A DNA stretch of 64,000 nucleotides from Microbacterium sp. MYb62 (GTDB lineage: Bacteria; Actinomycetota; Actinomycetes; Actinomycetales; Microbacteriaceae). The DNA lies in the NCBI RefSeq assembly GCF_002979475.1, contig NZ_PCOY01000001.1, positions 434,001 to 498,000 on the forward strand, in the 5' to 3' direction. The notes under the pieces were generated by a model. That model did not search any database. It was not told the origin of the DNA and was given only the letters and a program-made list of their open reading frames with translations. A program made the position numbers and the translations under genes. Below, piece by piece: positions 45,654 to 53,113 of this stretch. Each line of letters starts with the position of its first letter. The first letter of the stretch is position 1.

Positions 45654-46970
45654 ATGAGCGCGAACAGGTATTCCCCCACCCGTGTGCAGGGCGCCTATGC
45701 CGCGCCCACGACCGACGTGCCCGTCCACGCGGAGCTCACGATCCCCGGGTCCAAATCGTTGACGAATCGCGAGCTGATGATCGCCGCGATCGCCGACGGG
45801 CCGGGGCGCTTGATCGCCCCGCTGCACTCGGACGACTCCGCACGCATGGTCGATGCGCTGCGCGCGCTCGGCGTCGGTATCGAGGAGGTGGATGCCGGTC
45901 ACGAGTTCGGCCCCGACCTCGTCGTCACCCCGGCGAAGCTCAGCGGCGGCACGACGATCGACTGCGGTCAGGCCGGCACAGTGATGCGCTTCATCGCTCC
46001 GCTGGCCGGGCTCGCCGCGCACGACGTGCATCTCACCGCACACGAGACGGCGCTGCACCGTCCGATGGGCGGGCTCATCAGCGCCCTGCGCGACCTCGGC
46101 GTCGACATCGACGACGAAGGCACCTGGTCGCTCCCGTTCACGATCCGCGGACACGGTCGCATCCGCGGCGGCCGGGTCGAGATCGATGCCTCGGCGTCGA
46201 GCCAGTTCGTCTCGGGACTCCTGCTCGCCGCACCGCGGTTCGACGTCGGCCTGCACCTCGTCCACACGGGCGAGCACCTGCCGAGTCTTCCGCACATCGA
46301 CATGACGATCGAGGCGCTGAGCCGACGGGGTATCCGCATCGAGCGCCCGGCCGTGGGCGAGTGGCTCGTCGAGGCGGGCGTCCCTCGGGCGAAGGAGATC
46401 GCGATCGAACCCGATCTCTCCAATGCAGCGCCGTTCCTCGCGGCCGCGCTCGTCACGGGCGGCTCGGTGTCCGTCACCGGATGGCCCGCGCACTCCACCC
46501 AGCCCGGCGCACTGCTGCCGGACATCCTCCAGGCCACCGGCGCCCACGTCGGCCGGCATGGGGGCACGCTCACGGTGCGCGCCGGCTCCGGAATCCGCGG
46601 TCTCGATCTCGATCTCTCCGCAGCGAGCGAGCTCACCCCGACGCTGGTCGGCCTCGCCGCCTTCGCGGAGTCGCCCACGACGATCCGGGGAATCGGGCAC
46701 ATCCGCCTGCACGAGACCGATCGGATCGCCGCGCTGATCGGCAACCTCCGCGCGCTCGGAGGCGAGGCGGAGGAGCTGCCGGACGGGCTTCGGATCATCC
46801 CCCGTCCGTTGCACGGCGGCAGGTGGGCCGCGCATCACGACCACCGGATGGCCACCACCGGAGCGCTCATCGGCTTGCGTGTTCCCGGCGTCGAGATCGA
46901 CGACATCGGCACGACCGCGAAGACCCTCCCGGAGTTCACGATGCTCTGGGAGCGGATGCTGCGAGGCTGA
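45654..46970 (+). CDS. aroA: 3-phosphoshikimate 1-carboxyvinyltransferase (EPSP synthase)
   Basis: 438 residues. Motifs: IPGSKSLTNRELMIAA, DCGQAGTVMRFIAPLAG, SASSQFVSGLLLAAPRF, RLHETDRIAALIGNLRALGGEAEEL and HHDHRMATTGALIGLR. It adds PEP to shikimate-3-phosphate in aromatic amino-acid synthesis. The shared 70-base gap with sigR contains a possible TTTACT -10 close to the start. rsgA follows two bases after the stop. Confidence 0.97.
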   Translation: MSANRYSPTRVQGAYAAPTTDVPVHAELTIPGSKSLTNRELMIAAIADGPGRLIAPLHSDDSARMVDALRALGVGIEEVDAGHEFGPDLVVTPAKLSGGTTIDCGQAGTVMRFIAPLAGLAAHDVHLTAHETALHRPMGGLISALRDLGVDIDDEGTWSLPFTIRGHGRIRGGRVEIDASASSQFVSGLLLAAPRFDVGLHLVHTGEHLPSLPHIDMTIEALSRRGIRIERPAVGEWLVEAGVPRAKEIAIEPDLSNAAPFLAAALVTGGSVSVTGWPAHSTQPGALLPDILQATGAHVGRHGGTLTVRAGSGIRGLDLDLSAASELTPTLVGLAAFAESPTTIRGIGHIRLHETDRIAALIGNLRALGGEAEELPDGLRIIPRPLHGGRWAAHHDHRMATTGALIGLRVPGVEIDDIGTTAKTLPEFTMLWERMLRG

Positions 46971-46972
46971 CG

Positions 46973-48043
46973 GTGAGCTGGCTCGACGACAGCGACGACC
47001 TCGAGGACGAATTCGAGGACTACGACGAGAGCAGCATCCGGACGCGCCCCAACCCCAAGGCGAACCGCCCACGGACCAAACGACGCCCCGCGCACGAGGA
47101 TGCACAGGTGGGGCGTGTGCTCGGCGTCGACCGCGGTCGCTACTCGGTCCTCCTCGACGAAGACACGCCCGAGGAGCGCATGATCACCACCACGAGGGCG
47201 CGGGAGCTGCGGCGCATGCCGATCGTGACCGGCGACCAGGCGCGCGTGGTCGGCGACACCTCAGGGGACGAGGGGACCCTCGCGCGCATCGTCGGCATCG
47301 TGGATCGTACGTCTCTCCTCCGACGCAGCGCCGACGACACCGACCAGGTGGAACGGGTCATCGTCGCGAACGCCGATCAGATGCTCGTCGTGGTGGCCGC
47401 CGCCGACCCCGAGCCCCGCGCCCGCCTCGTCGACCGCTATCTCGTGGCCGCTCTCGATGCCGGGATCCGCCCGCTCCTCGTCGTCACCAAGACCGACATC
47501 GCGGATCCGACCGAGTTCCTCACGCACTTCGACGGCCTCGACCTGCGCGTGTTCACCAGCGCACAGGAGGAGATGCCCGTCGACGAGATCGGCGCGGCAC
47601 TCGTCGGCCACTCGACGGTCTTCGTCGGGCACTCCGGCGTCGGCAAGTCCACCCTGGTCAACGCCCTCGTCCCGACGGCGGATCGCGCCACAGGACACGT
47701 GAATCAGGTCACCGGCCGCGGACGTCACACGTCCTCATCGACCGTGTCGCTGCGCTATGAGGGCGCGCTCGGCACCGGCTGGGTGATCGACACCCCCGGT
47801 GTGCGCTCCTTCGGGCTCGGGCACGTCGATCCCGCGAACATCCTCGCGGCGTTCACCGAGCTCGCCGTGATCGCCGAGGACTGCCCGCGAGGCTGCACCC
47901 ATCTGGCCGATGCCCCCGACTGCGCGCTCATCGAGGCGGCGGAGCGCGGCGACCTGGGGGAAACCGGCCGCGCACGACTCGACTCCCTGCAGCGCCTCCT
48001 GCAGACGTTCGCGGACAAGGCGGACCAAGCCCCCGGCCGTTAG
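46973..48043 (+). CDS. rsgA: Ribosome small-subunit GTPase RsgA
   Basis: 356 residues from a GTG two bases after aroA. An acidic N-terminus (DDSDDLEDEFEDYDESS), an OB-fold region, then a circularly permuted GTPase: VVTKTDIAD (G4), VGHSGVGKSTLVNALVP (G1), HTSSST (G2), DTPGVRSFGL (G3), and a C-terminal zinc motif with CPRGCTHLADAPDC. It helps late 30S assembly. The aroA-rsgA pair is conserved in actinomycetes. Confidence 0.95.
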   Translation: MSWLDDSDDLEDEFEDYDESSIRTRPNPKANRPRTKRRPAHEDAQVGRVLGVDRGRYSVLLDEDTPEERMITTTRARELRRMPIVTGDQARVVGDTSGDEGTLARIVGIVDRTSLLRRSADDTDQVERVIVANADQMLVVVAAADPEPRARLVDRYLVAALDAGIRPLLVVTKTDIADPTEFLTHFDGLDLRVFTSAQEEMPVDEIGAALVGHSTVFVGHSGVGKSTLVNALVPTADRATGHVNQVTGRGRHTSSSTVSLRYEGALGTGWVIDTPGVRSFGLGHVDPANILAAFTELAVIAEDCPRGCTHLADAPDCALIEAAERGDLGETGRARLDSLQRLLQTFADKADQAPGR

Positions 48044-48052
48044 GCTGGAGGG

Positions 48053-48526
48053 GTGACTCAGCGCCTCGAACCCGGTACCGCAGCCCCCGACTTCTCCCTC
48101 CTCGACCAGGACGGGAGCACGGTGCGTCTGGCGGATCTGCGCGGCCAGAAGACCGTGCTCTATTTCTACCCGGCGGCGATGACGCCCGGATGCACCACCG
48201 AGGCCTGCGACTTCCGTGACAGCATCTCGTCGCTGCAGGGCGCCGGCTACCGCGTCATCGGAATCTCGCGGGACGAACCCGCGACGCTGGCGAAGTTCCG
48301 CGAGCGCGACGCCCTCACATTCCCGCTCCTCAGCGACCCCGACCACTCGGTCCACTCCGCCTACGGCGCATGGGGCGAGAAGATGAACTACGGCAAGACC
48401 GTCGAGGGCGTGATCCGCTCGACGTTCGTCCTCGACGAAGACGGAACTATCGACATCGCGCTGTACAACGTCAAGGCGACGGGTCACGTCGCTCGGCTGC
48501 GCAAGCAGCTCGGCATCGACGCCTGA
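48053..48526 (+). CDS. bcp: Thioredoxin-dependent thiol peroxidase (BCP/PrxQ)
   Basis: 157 residues from a GTG behind GGAGGG. The peroxiredoxin active site AMTPGCTTEACDFRD places peroxidatic Cys47 and resolving Cys52 five residues apart, the atypical 2-Cys BCP form. It reduces hydroperoxides with thioredoxin. Position after rsgA, close to the sigR-rsrA pair, fits a stress role. Confidence 0.95.
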   Translation: MTQRLEPGTAAPDFSLLDQDGSTVRLADLRGQKTVLYFYPAAMTPGCTTEACDFRDSISSLQGAGYRVIGISRDEPATLAKFRERDALTFPLLSDPDHSVHSAYGAWGEKMNYGKTVEGVIRSTFVLDEDGTIDIALYNVKATGHVARLRKQLGIDA

Positions 48527-48564
48527 CGCCCCACCCCGTGCCCACGGCCGGCAGGGCCCGGACC

Positions 48565-48951
48565 TCACTCCGCGAGGCGCTGCGGGCCCTCTCGGCGCGC
48601 ACTCGAGATCAGCAGCAGGAATCCGAGCAGCCCCGGGAGCCCGACCCCGAGGGTGAACATCCAGGTGATGGGCTGCAGCGTGAGCGAAGCCAGGGCGAGC
48701 GCGACCGCCAGCACCTGGAACACCACTCCCCCGGAGCGCGCCCACGACTTGCCGGCGCGGGTGCCGAGCGCGAAGGCCGCGAGTGCCGCCGCGCCGATCA
48801 GCGTGAGCACGATGAGCGCGATCGCGGTCGGCAGGGAGGCGGCATCTCCGGCGCCGAGGCCTGCGAGCTCGATGATCCCGAAGACGAGCAGCGCCACTGC
48901 TTCGAGCGCGAGGACCGCTGCGGCCGCGAGGGCGATTCCGGGTGCGCGCAC
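48565..48951 (-). CDS. Four-helix membrane protein of unknown function
   Basis: 128 residues from a GTG behind AGGAG (5-base spacing). Four hydrophobic helices; the last part, KSWARSGGVVFQVLAVALALASLTLQPITW, is typical of small actinobacterial membrane proteins with no assigned role. It diverges from whiB1. An AT-rich stretch (about 48960-49020) lies upstream of it, in contrast with the high-GC surroundings, and may hold its promoter. Confidence 0.75.
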   Translation of the reverse strand: MRAPGIALAAAAVLALEAVALLVFGIIELAGLGAGDAASLPTAIALIVLTLIGAAALAAFALGTRAGKSWARSGGVVFQVLAVALALASLTLQPITWMFTLGVGLPGLLGFLLLISSARREGPQRLAE

Positions 48952-49101
48952 AGCATCTCCTAAGGAGCGAAAGAGAAGAAAACCCTTGATTTCACGGTTT
49001 TCATGTAACAGAATAGAGAAGGTCATGTGCTCCCACAGCGGCGTGGGGCGAGCATTCACGCTCGCATCACAATTCGCGGACATTCCGTCCGCATCTCAAC
49101 A

Positions 49102-49130
49102 GGGTAGCGGAACCCGAACTACTACCCGAA
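49102..49130 (+). promoter_or_regulatory. Repeat elements upstream of whiB1
   Basis: Within the 230-base gap before whiB1, GGGTAG (49102) and CTACCC (49122) form an inverted repeat, and ACCCGAA occurs twice as a direct repeat (49112 and 49124) with 12-base periodicity. About 52 bases before the start codon. Looks like a regulator site; the regulator is unknown. Confidence 0.4.
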
Positions 49131-49181
49131 TCCGAGAGGTCGCATCGCGACATCTCTTGAAATCCACACCGAGGAGCCCCC

Positions 49182-49430
49182 ATGGACTGGCGCGATAAGG
49201 CCGCCTGCCTGACTGTCGACCCCGAGCTATTCTTCCCCGTGGGGAACACCGGCCCGGCCGTCGATCAGATCGAGAAGGCGAAGACTGTATGCGCCACCTG
49301 CACGGTCACGGAGATCTGCCTGCAGTACGCCCTCGAGACCAGTCAGGACTCGGGCGTCTGGGGCGGTCTCTCCGAGGATGAGCGTCGCGCGCTCAAACGT
49401 CGCGCCGCTCGCGCACGCCGCGCCTCCTGA
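49182..49430 (+). CDS. whiB1: WhiB-family iron-sulfur regulator (WhiB1-like)
   Basis: 82 residues. Four [4Fe-4S] ligands Cys9, Cys37, Cys40, Cys46 in exactly the WhiB1 spacing. The start MDWRDKAAC, the segment DPELFFPVGNTGP, and the beta-turn GVWGGLSEDERRALKRR match WhiB1. WhiB1 is an essential, nitric-oxide-sensitive partner of the housekeeping sigma factor in mycobacteria. The start follows GAGGAG. A clear terminator follows. Confidence 0.95.
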   Translation: MDWRDKAACLTVDPELFFPVGNTGPAVDQIEKAKTVCATCTVTEICLQYALETSQDSGVWGGLSEDERRALKRRAARARRAS

Positions 49431-49438
49431 ACTTCCGG

Positions 49439-49469
49439 AAGCGGCCTGAGATCGACTCTCAGGCCGCTT
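49439..49469 (+). terminator. Terminator after whiB1
   Basis: A 13-base-pair perfect stem AAGCGGCCTGAGA with its complement at 49457-49469 and a 5-base loop, then TTCG. It lies between whiB1 and the convergent kinase gene. Confidence 0.85.
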
Positions 49470-49493
49470 TCGACTGCCCCGGCTCGCCCGGTC

Positions 49494-50978
49494 TCACCGC
49501 TCGAGCCAGCGCAGAGGAATGTCGATGACCACCTCGGTGCCGTCGCCGTCGCTCCCGTGCCACTCGATCGTGCCGCCGAGCTCGCCCTGGATGAGCGTCC
49601 GGATGATCTGGGTGCCGAGCCCCTGGCCGATCCGCCCCTCCGGCAGACCGAGCCCGGTATCGCGGACGGTCACGCGGAGGTTCTCCTCCGTGCGCTTGGC
49701 ATCGATCGTGACGACGCCCTCCTGCCCGGCGAGACCGTGCTCGACCGCATTCGTCACGACCTCCGTGAGCGCGAGCGCGAGAGGCGTCGCATACTCGCTC
49801 GGAAGCACTCCGAATCGTCCTGTCGACTGCGTCCGCGCCCGCGTGTTCGGCGCCGAAGCCACTTCGGCGACGAGTTTGAGCACGCGATGGAAGACCTCGT
49901 CGAAGTCGACCTTCTGCGTCAGCCCCTGAGCCAGCGTGTCGTGCACCACGGCGATCGCGTCGACCCGGCGCATGGCCTGCGTCAGCGCGTCGCGCGCTTC
50001 ATCCGAATGCGTGCGACGAGCCTGGATGCGCAGGAGCGAGGCCACGGTCTGCAGGTTGTTCTTCACCCGGTGATGGATCTCGCGGATCGTCGCGTCCTTG
50101 GTGATGAGCTCCTGCTCCTGGTGGCGCAGCTCCGACACGTCTCGACAGAGCACGATCGCGCCGATGCGCGTCCCGTGGTCCTTCAGCGGAATCGCGCGCA
50201 GCGACACCGTGACGCCCCTGGCTTCGATGTCGGTGCGCCAGGGCGCGCGCCCGGTGACCACGACAGGGAGGGATTCATCGACCTGCCGCGAGGGCGGGAC
50301 GAGTCGAGTCGTCACCTCGGCGAGGGACTCCCCCTCGAGCTCGTCGTCGAACCCCATCCGATTGAAGGCCGAGAGCGCGTTGGGGCTGGCGAAGGTCGTG
50401 ATCCCGTCGACATCGATTCGGATGAGCCCGTCGGAGGCGCGCGGCGCTCCCCGACGCGGCGACGTGGGCGCCGTGAGATCGGGGAAGCTGCCGTCGGCGA
50501 TCATGCGGAACAGATCGTTCGCGCACTCGTCGAAGGTGATCTGCTGACGAGAAGGCGTACGCACCTCACCGAGATTCGTGTGGCGGGTGACCACGCCGAT
50601 CACGGTCGCCGGGGCATCGGCTCCGCGACGCACGCTCACGATCGGCACCGCGCGCACCCGCGTCGGCGTCTCCTCGAACCAGTCCGGCGAAGAGGAGTCG
50701 ACGATCTCGGCCGAGTCGAAGGCACTCTGCACCTGGGTACGCCACTGCGGCCGCACCCGCTCGCCGACGATGTCGCGGTAGAAGAGGGTCGCCGCCCCAC
50801 TCGGTCGTGCATGGGCGACCGCGATGAACGAGCCGTCGTCGGTCTGGATCCAGATCACGATGTCGGCGGAGGCGAGGTCGGCGAGGAGCTGTCCGTCGCC
50901 GGCGAGGCGGTGGAGCCATTCGACGTCGCTGTCGGTCAGGCGCCCCTGGGCATGGGCAAGATCACTGAGGGTTGACAC
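49494..50978 (-). CDS. pdtaS: PdtaS-like sensor histidine kinase
   Basis: 494 residues from a GTG. Order: GAF-like domain (about 1-165), PAS domain (about 180-290), HisKA_2 with EIHHRVKNNLQTVASLLRIQARR (His302/His303, phosphoacceptor region), and HATPase with TEVVTNAVEHGL and GLGTQIIRTLI. No membrane segment, so cytosolic. In mycobacteria PdtaS phosphorylates PdtaR, an ANTAR RNA-binding antiterminator, and senses metals, NO or cyclic-di-GMP; no pdtaR is seen in this window. Convergent with whiB1. Confidence 0.92.
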   Translation of the reverse strand: MSTLSDLAHAQGRLTDSDVEWLHRLAGDGQLLADLASADIVIWIQTDDGSFIAVAHARPSGAATLFYRDIVGERVRPQWRTQVQSAFDSAEIVDSSSPDWFEETPTRVRAVPIVSVRRGADAPATVIGVVTRHTNLGEVRTPSRQQITFDECANDLFRMIADGSFPDLTAPTSPRRGAPRASDGLIRIDVDGITTFASPNALSAFNRMGFDDELEGESLAEVTTRLVPPSRQVDESLPVVVTGRAPWRTDIEARGVTVSLRAIPLKDHGTRIGAIVLCRDVSELRHQEQELITKDATIREIHHRVKNNLQTVASLLRIQARRTHSDEARDALTQAMRRVDAIAVVHDTLAQGLTQKVDFDEVFHRVLKLVAEVASAPNTRARTQSTGRFGVLPSEYATPLALALTEVVTNAVEHGLAGQEGVVTIDAKRTEENLRVTVRDTGLGLPEGRIGQGLGTQIIRTLIQGELGGTIEWHGSDGDGTEVVIDIPLRWLER

Positions 50979-51002
50979 CTCACCAGCCTACGGTCAGATG
51001 CG

Positions 51003-51389
51003 TCAGAGAATCGCCAGGGACGTGGCGCGCCAGCGACGATCGATCCCGTCCAGGCGGACCGCCACGGCGCGCGTACGTCCGGGGCCCGCCACCACGACGA
51101 CGGCCTCGATCACCCCGTCGAGCGGCTCGGTCACTCGCAGCGCCCGGATCTCGAACGTCGGGCGCGCGGGAGCGACGCCCCGTGCGCTGCGCGCTCTCGC
51201 GGACAGGTTCGCCCGCGTGACCAGGCTCCGGAACGCCTCTTCACTGAACCACCTGGCGAGCTGATCGACTTCCCTGACGCCGGCGAGCACCTCGAGGACG
51301 CCGTGGGTGAGACTGCGCAGCAGGGGCACAGGGTCCGGAAGCTCGATGGTCGGTGTCGGCTGGGGTGCGAAGTACTCGTGGGGCGTCAT
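51003..51389 (-). CDS. Rv3235-family protein
   Basis: 128 residues. A short Pro-rich start (YFAPQPTPTIELPDPVPL), a helix GVLEVLAGVREVDQLARWFSEEAFRSL, and a beta-rich C-terminus with AVVVVAGPGRTRAVAVRLDGIDRRWRATSLAIL. This is the pattern of the Rv3235 family, SecA-like C-terminal-region proteins of actinomycetes with unknown function. Divergent from the hypothetical at 51518; secA is 4 kb away. Confidence 0.85.
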   Translation of the reverse strand: MTPHEYFAPQPTPTIELPDPVPLLRSLTHGVLEVLAGVREVDQLARWFSEEAFRSLVTRANLSARARSARGVAPARPTFEIRALRVTEPLDGVIEAVVVVAGPGRTRAVAVRLDGIDRRWRATSLAIL

Positions 51390-51469
51390 GTCGAACTCTC
51401 GATCGGGAGGTCTGCGAGCCAGCAGTACAGCACCGCAACCGCTCTGGGCGAGCCGTGAGCGTGCAGGAA

Positions 51470-51481
51470 TGTGGATAACTC
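51470..51481 (+). promoter_or_regulatory. 12-mer TGTGGATAACTC, first copy (perfect DnaA-box core)
   Basis: Contains TGTGGATAA, the complement of the DnaA box TTATCCACA. It sits exactly 48 bases before the ATG at 51518, in the gap between the divergent Rv3235-like gene and that gene. The same 12-mer recurs at 52445 in the same relation to another start. Confidence 0.6.
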
Positions 51482-51517
51482 GTACGTCGCCCGACGCGGT
51501 CGCCTACGCTCTGTCGG

Positions 51518-52129
51518 ATGCACTGGGACCGTCTGTTCGAAGACCTCGAAGGCCAGCTGGCGTCGGAATGGGAAGCGGAGCGCGCCGTGCTCGACGCCGA
51601 GTCCGAACGACTCCGCATCGCACGGCTGGACCTGCGTTCGCGGCTCCGGATGCTCTGCAGCGCCCGTGCCGATGCCACGATCGACGTCGCGAACGCGCGG
51701 CGGCTCCCCGTCACGCTCCGGATGCTCGGGGCCGACTGGCTCGCCGTCTCCTCGCGCGGCACGGGCGAAGGACGCCCCGTTCCCTCGTCACTGCTGCTCC
51801 CGCTGCATGCGATCGGCGGCGTCACGACCGATCACGGCATGATCCTGGCGAGCCTCGACGAGCCGGCGAGCACGGAGCTGCCGCTCCGCGAGCGGATGAC
51901 GCTCGGTTTCGTACTACGCGACCTCGCCAGGCGCCGCATCCCGGTGCGGATCAGCACACATCTGGGCGATGACATCCACGGCACGATCGACCGCGCCGCG
52001 GCGGATCACCTCGATCTCGCGGTGCACGATCCGGGGGAAGCACGCCTCGCCGGAGCGGTGCACGGTTTCCGCATCATCCCGTTCTCCTCACTGATCGCGG
52101 TGCGGACGCCCGGGGATCAGACGCCGTGA
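51518..52129 (+). CDS. Conserved hypothetical with two possible Sm-like halves
   Basis: 203 residues. An N-terminal helix (1-40, EDLEGQLASEWEAERAVLDA) precedes two beta-rich segments that resemble each other: one around ADWLAVSSRGTGEGRPVPSS followed by LLPLHAIGGV (about 72-108), the other around ADHLDLAVHDPGEARLAGAV followed by FRIIPFSSLIAVR (about 166-200). The second half begins VRISTHLGDDIHGTIDR, reminiscent of Sm/LSm strands. The helical section between (LPLRERMTLGFVLRDLARRR) is conserved-looking. No known activity. It overlaps the convergent HTH gene by 13 bases. Confidence 0.75.
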   Translation: MHWDRLFEDLEGQLASEWEAERAVLDAESERLRIARLDLRSRLRMLCSARADATIDVANARRLPVTLRMLGADWLAVSSRGTGEGRPVPSSLLLPLHAIGGVTTDHGMILASLDEPASTELPLRERMTLGFVLRDLARRRIPVRISTHLGDDIHGTIDRAAADHLDLAVHDPGEARLAGAVHGFRIIPFSSLIAVRTPGDQTP

Positions 52130-52395
52130 GCCGACGATGTCCCCCACACCTCGGGGAAGCTCGCCGTCTGGGACTGCCGCCACAGCGCGATCCGTCGCGA
52201 GTTCTCGGACTCCTCTGCGAGATATCCGTCCAAGCTGGACTCCTCCACTCGCCACCGCGGCGGTGATCCCAGCTGTGCGCCGCGGAGCCTTCCATCGTGG
52301 ACGAGCGCGATCACCTCGTCCACGCCGATGCTGAGCAGCTCGGCCACCTGCGCGGGCGCGAGAAACCGCGGTGCGCGTGCCGAAGGGGATGCCAT
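52117..52395 (-). CDS. Small excisionase/BldC-like helix-turn-helix protein
   Basis: 92 residues. MerR/excisionase-type winged helix: FLAPAQVAELLSIGVDEVIALVHDGRLRGAQL then PPRWRVEESSLDGYLAE, followed by a 30-residue tail. Such proteins bind DNA cooperatively (BldC) or assist recombinases (Xis). No integrase is nearby, so a chromosomal regulator is likelier. Its start region shares the intergenic gap, and the TGTGGATAACTC element, with the SAF gene. Confidence 0.8.
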   Translation of the reverse strand: MASPSARAPRFLAPAQVAELLSIGVDEVIALVHDGRLRGAQLGSPPRWRVEESSLDGYLAEESENSRRIALWRQSQTASFPEVWGTSSAHGV

Positions 52396-52444
52396 GACCC
52401 CATTCTCCCCCACCCGTCCGCGCGGCTCCGACCCCTTCGCCCCC

Positions 52445-52456
52445 TGTGGATAACTC
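52445..52456 (+). promoter_or_regulatory. 12-mer TGTGGATAACTC, second copy (perfect DnaA-box core)
   Basis: Identical to the element at 51470 and again exactly 48 bases before a start codon (SAF gene, 52493). It lies 50 bases from the divergent HTH start, so it could serve both directions. Confidence 0.6.
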
Positions 52457-52492
52457 CCCCGCCACGGTGCGGATTTCTGTGACCATATCGCC

Positions 52493-53113
52493 ATGGCTTC
52501 CCTCACCCGTCCTCGGCGCGCGTTCTGGGTCGACGTCCGTTTCCTCGTCGGCATCGCCCTGGTCACGCTCTCCATCACCGGTGTCTGGTTCCTCGTCTGG
52601 GCGTCCGACGACGCCGCCCCGGTGCTCCAGGCCAACCGGACGATCACACAGGGAGAGGTTCTGAGTTCAGACGACTTCCGGGTGGTCGACGTGGGGTTGG
52701 GGGCATTGGCCGACGACTACCTCGGCCCGGAAGACCTCCGGACGGATCAGGTGGCCGCACGAACACTCGTGAAGGACGAGATCGTCCCGACGTCGGCACT
52801 GACGGAGGCCGACCACGTCCGCACCACGACCGTCGTGATCCAGAGCAGCACGGGCATTCCTGAAGGGGTGCAGGCGGGCACCGTCGTCGAGGTGTGGCAT
52901 GCGCCTCCGCGCGACGAGGGACGGGCCCACGACACGCCCCGCATCCTCGTCGCGGACGCGGTCGTCCATGACGTGATCGAGCCGCAGGGCGTCCTCGCCG
53001 ACACGGGAACCCAGCTCGAGATCGTGATCGACAGGGCCGATGTGGCCGAGGTCCTCGCAGCGATGACCGGAGGCTCGGCCCTCTCGGTCGTGCCCGTCGG
53101 GACCGGCTCGTGA
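52493..53113 (+). CDS. SAF-domain membrane protein (RcpC/CpaB-like)
   Basis: 206 residues. One N-terminal membrane helix (about 17-38, FLVGIALVTLSITGVWFLVW), then an SAF domain with RTITQGEVLSSDDFRVVDV and AARTLVKDEIVPTSAL, and a second beta domain with GIPEGVQAGTVVEVWHAPP. In Tad pilus systems such proteins (RcpC/CpaB) guide the pilus through the envelope. The GTG start of the ATPase overlaps its stop (GTGA), so the two are a pair. No other tad gene is in the window. Confidence 0.85.
   Translation: MASLTRPRRAFWVDVRFLVGIALVTLSITGVWFLVWASDDAAPVLQANRTITQGEVLSSDDFRVVDVGLGALADDYLGPEDLRTDQVAARTLVKDEIVPTSALTEADHVRTTTVVIQSSTGIPEGVQAGTVVEVWHAPPRDEGRAHDTPRILVADAVVHDVIEPQGVLADTGTQLEIVIDRADVAEVLAAMTGGSALSVVPVGTGS

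Noticed and set aside
52117..52395. Excisionase-like protein as a sign of a prophage or integrative element
   Set aside because: No integrase, attachment repeats, phage genes or compositional shift nearby; the fold is equally that of chromosomal BldC-type regulators.
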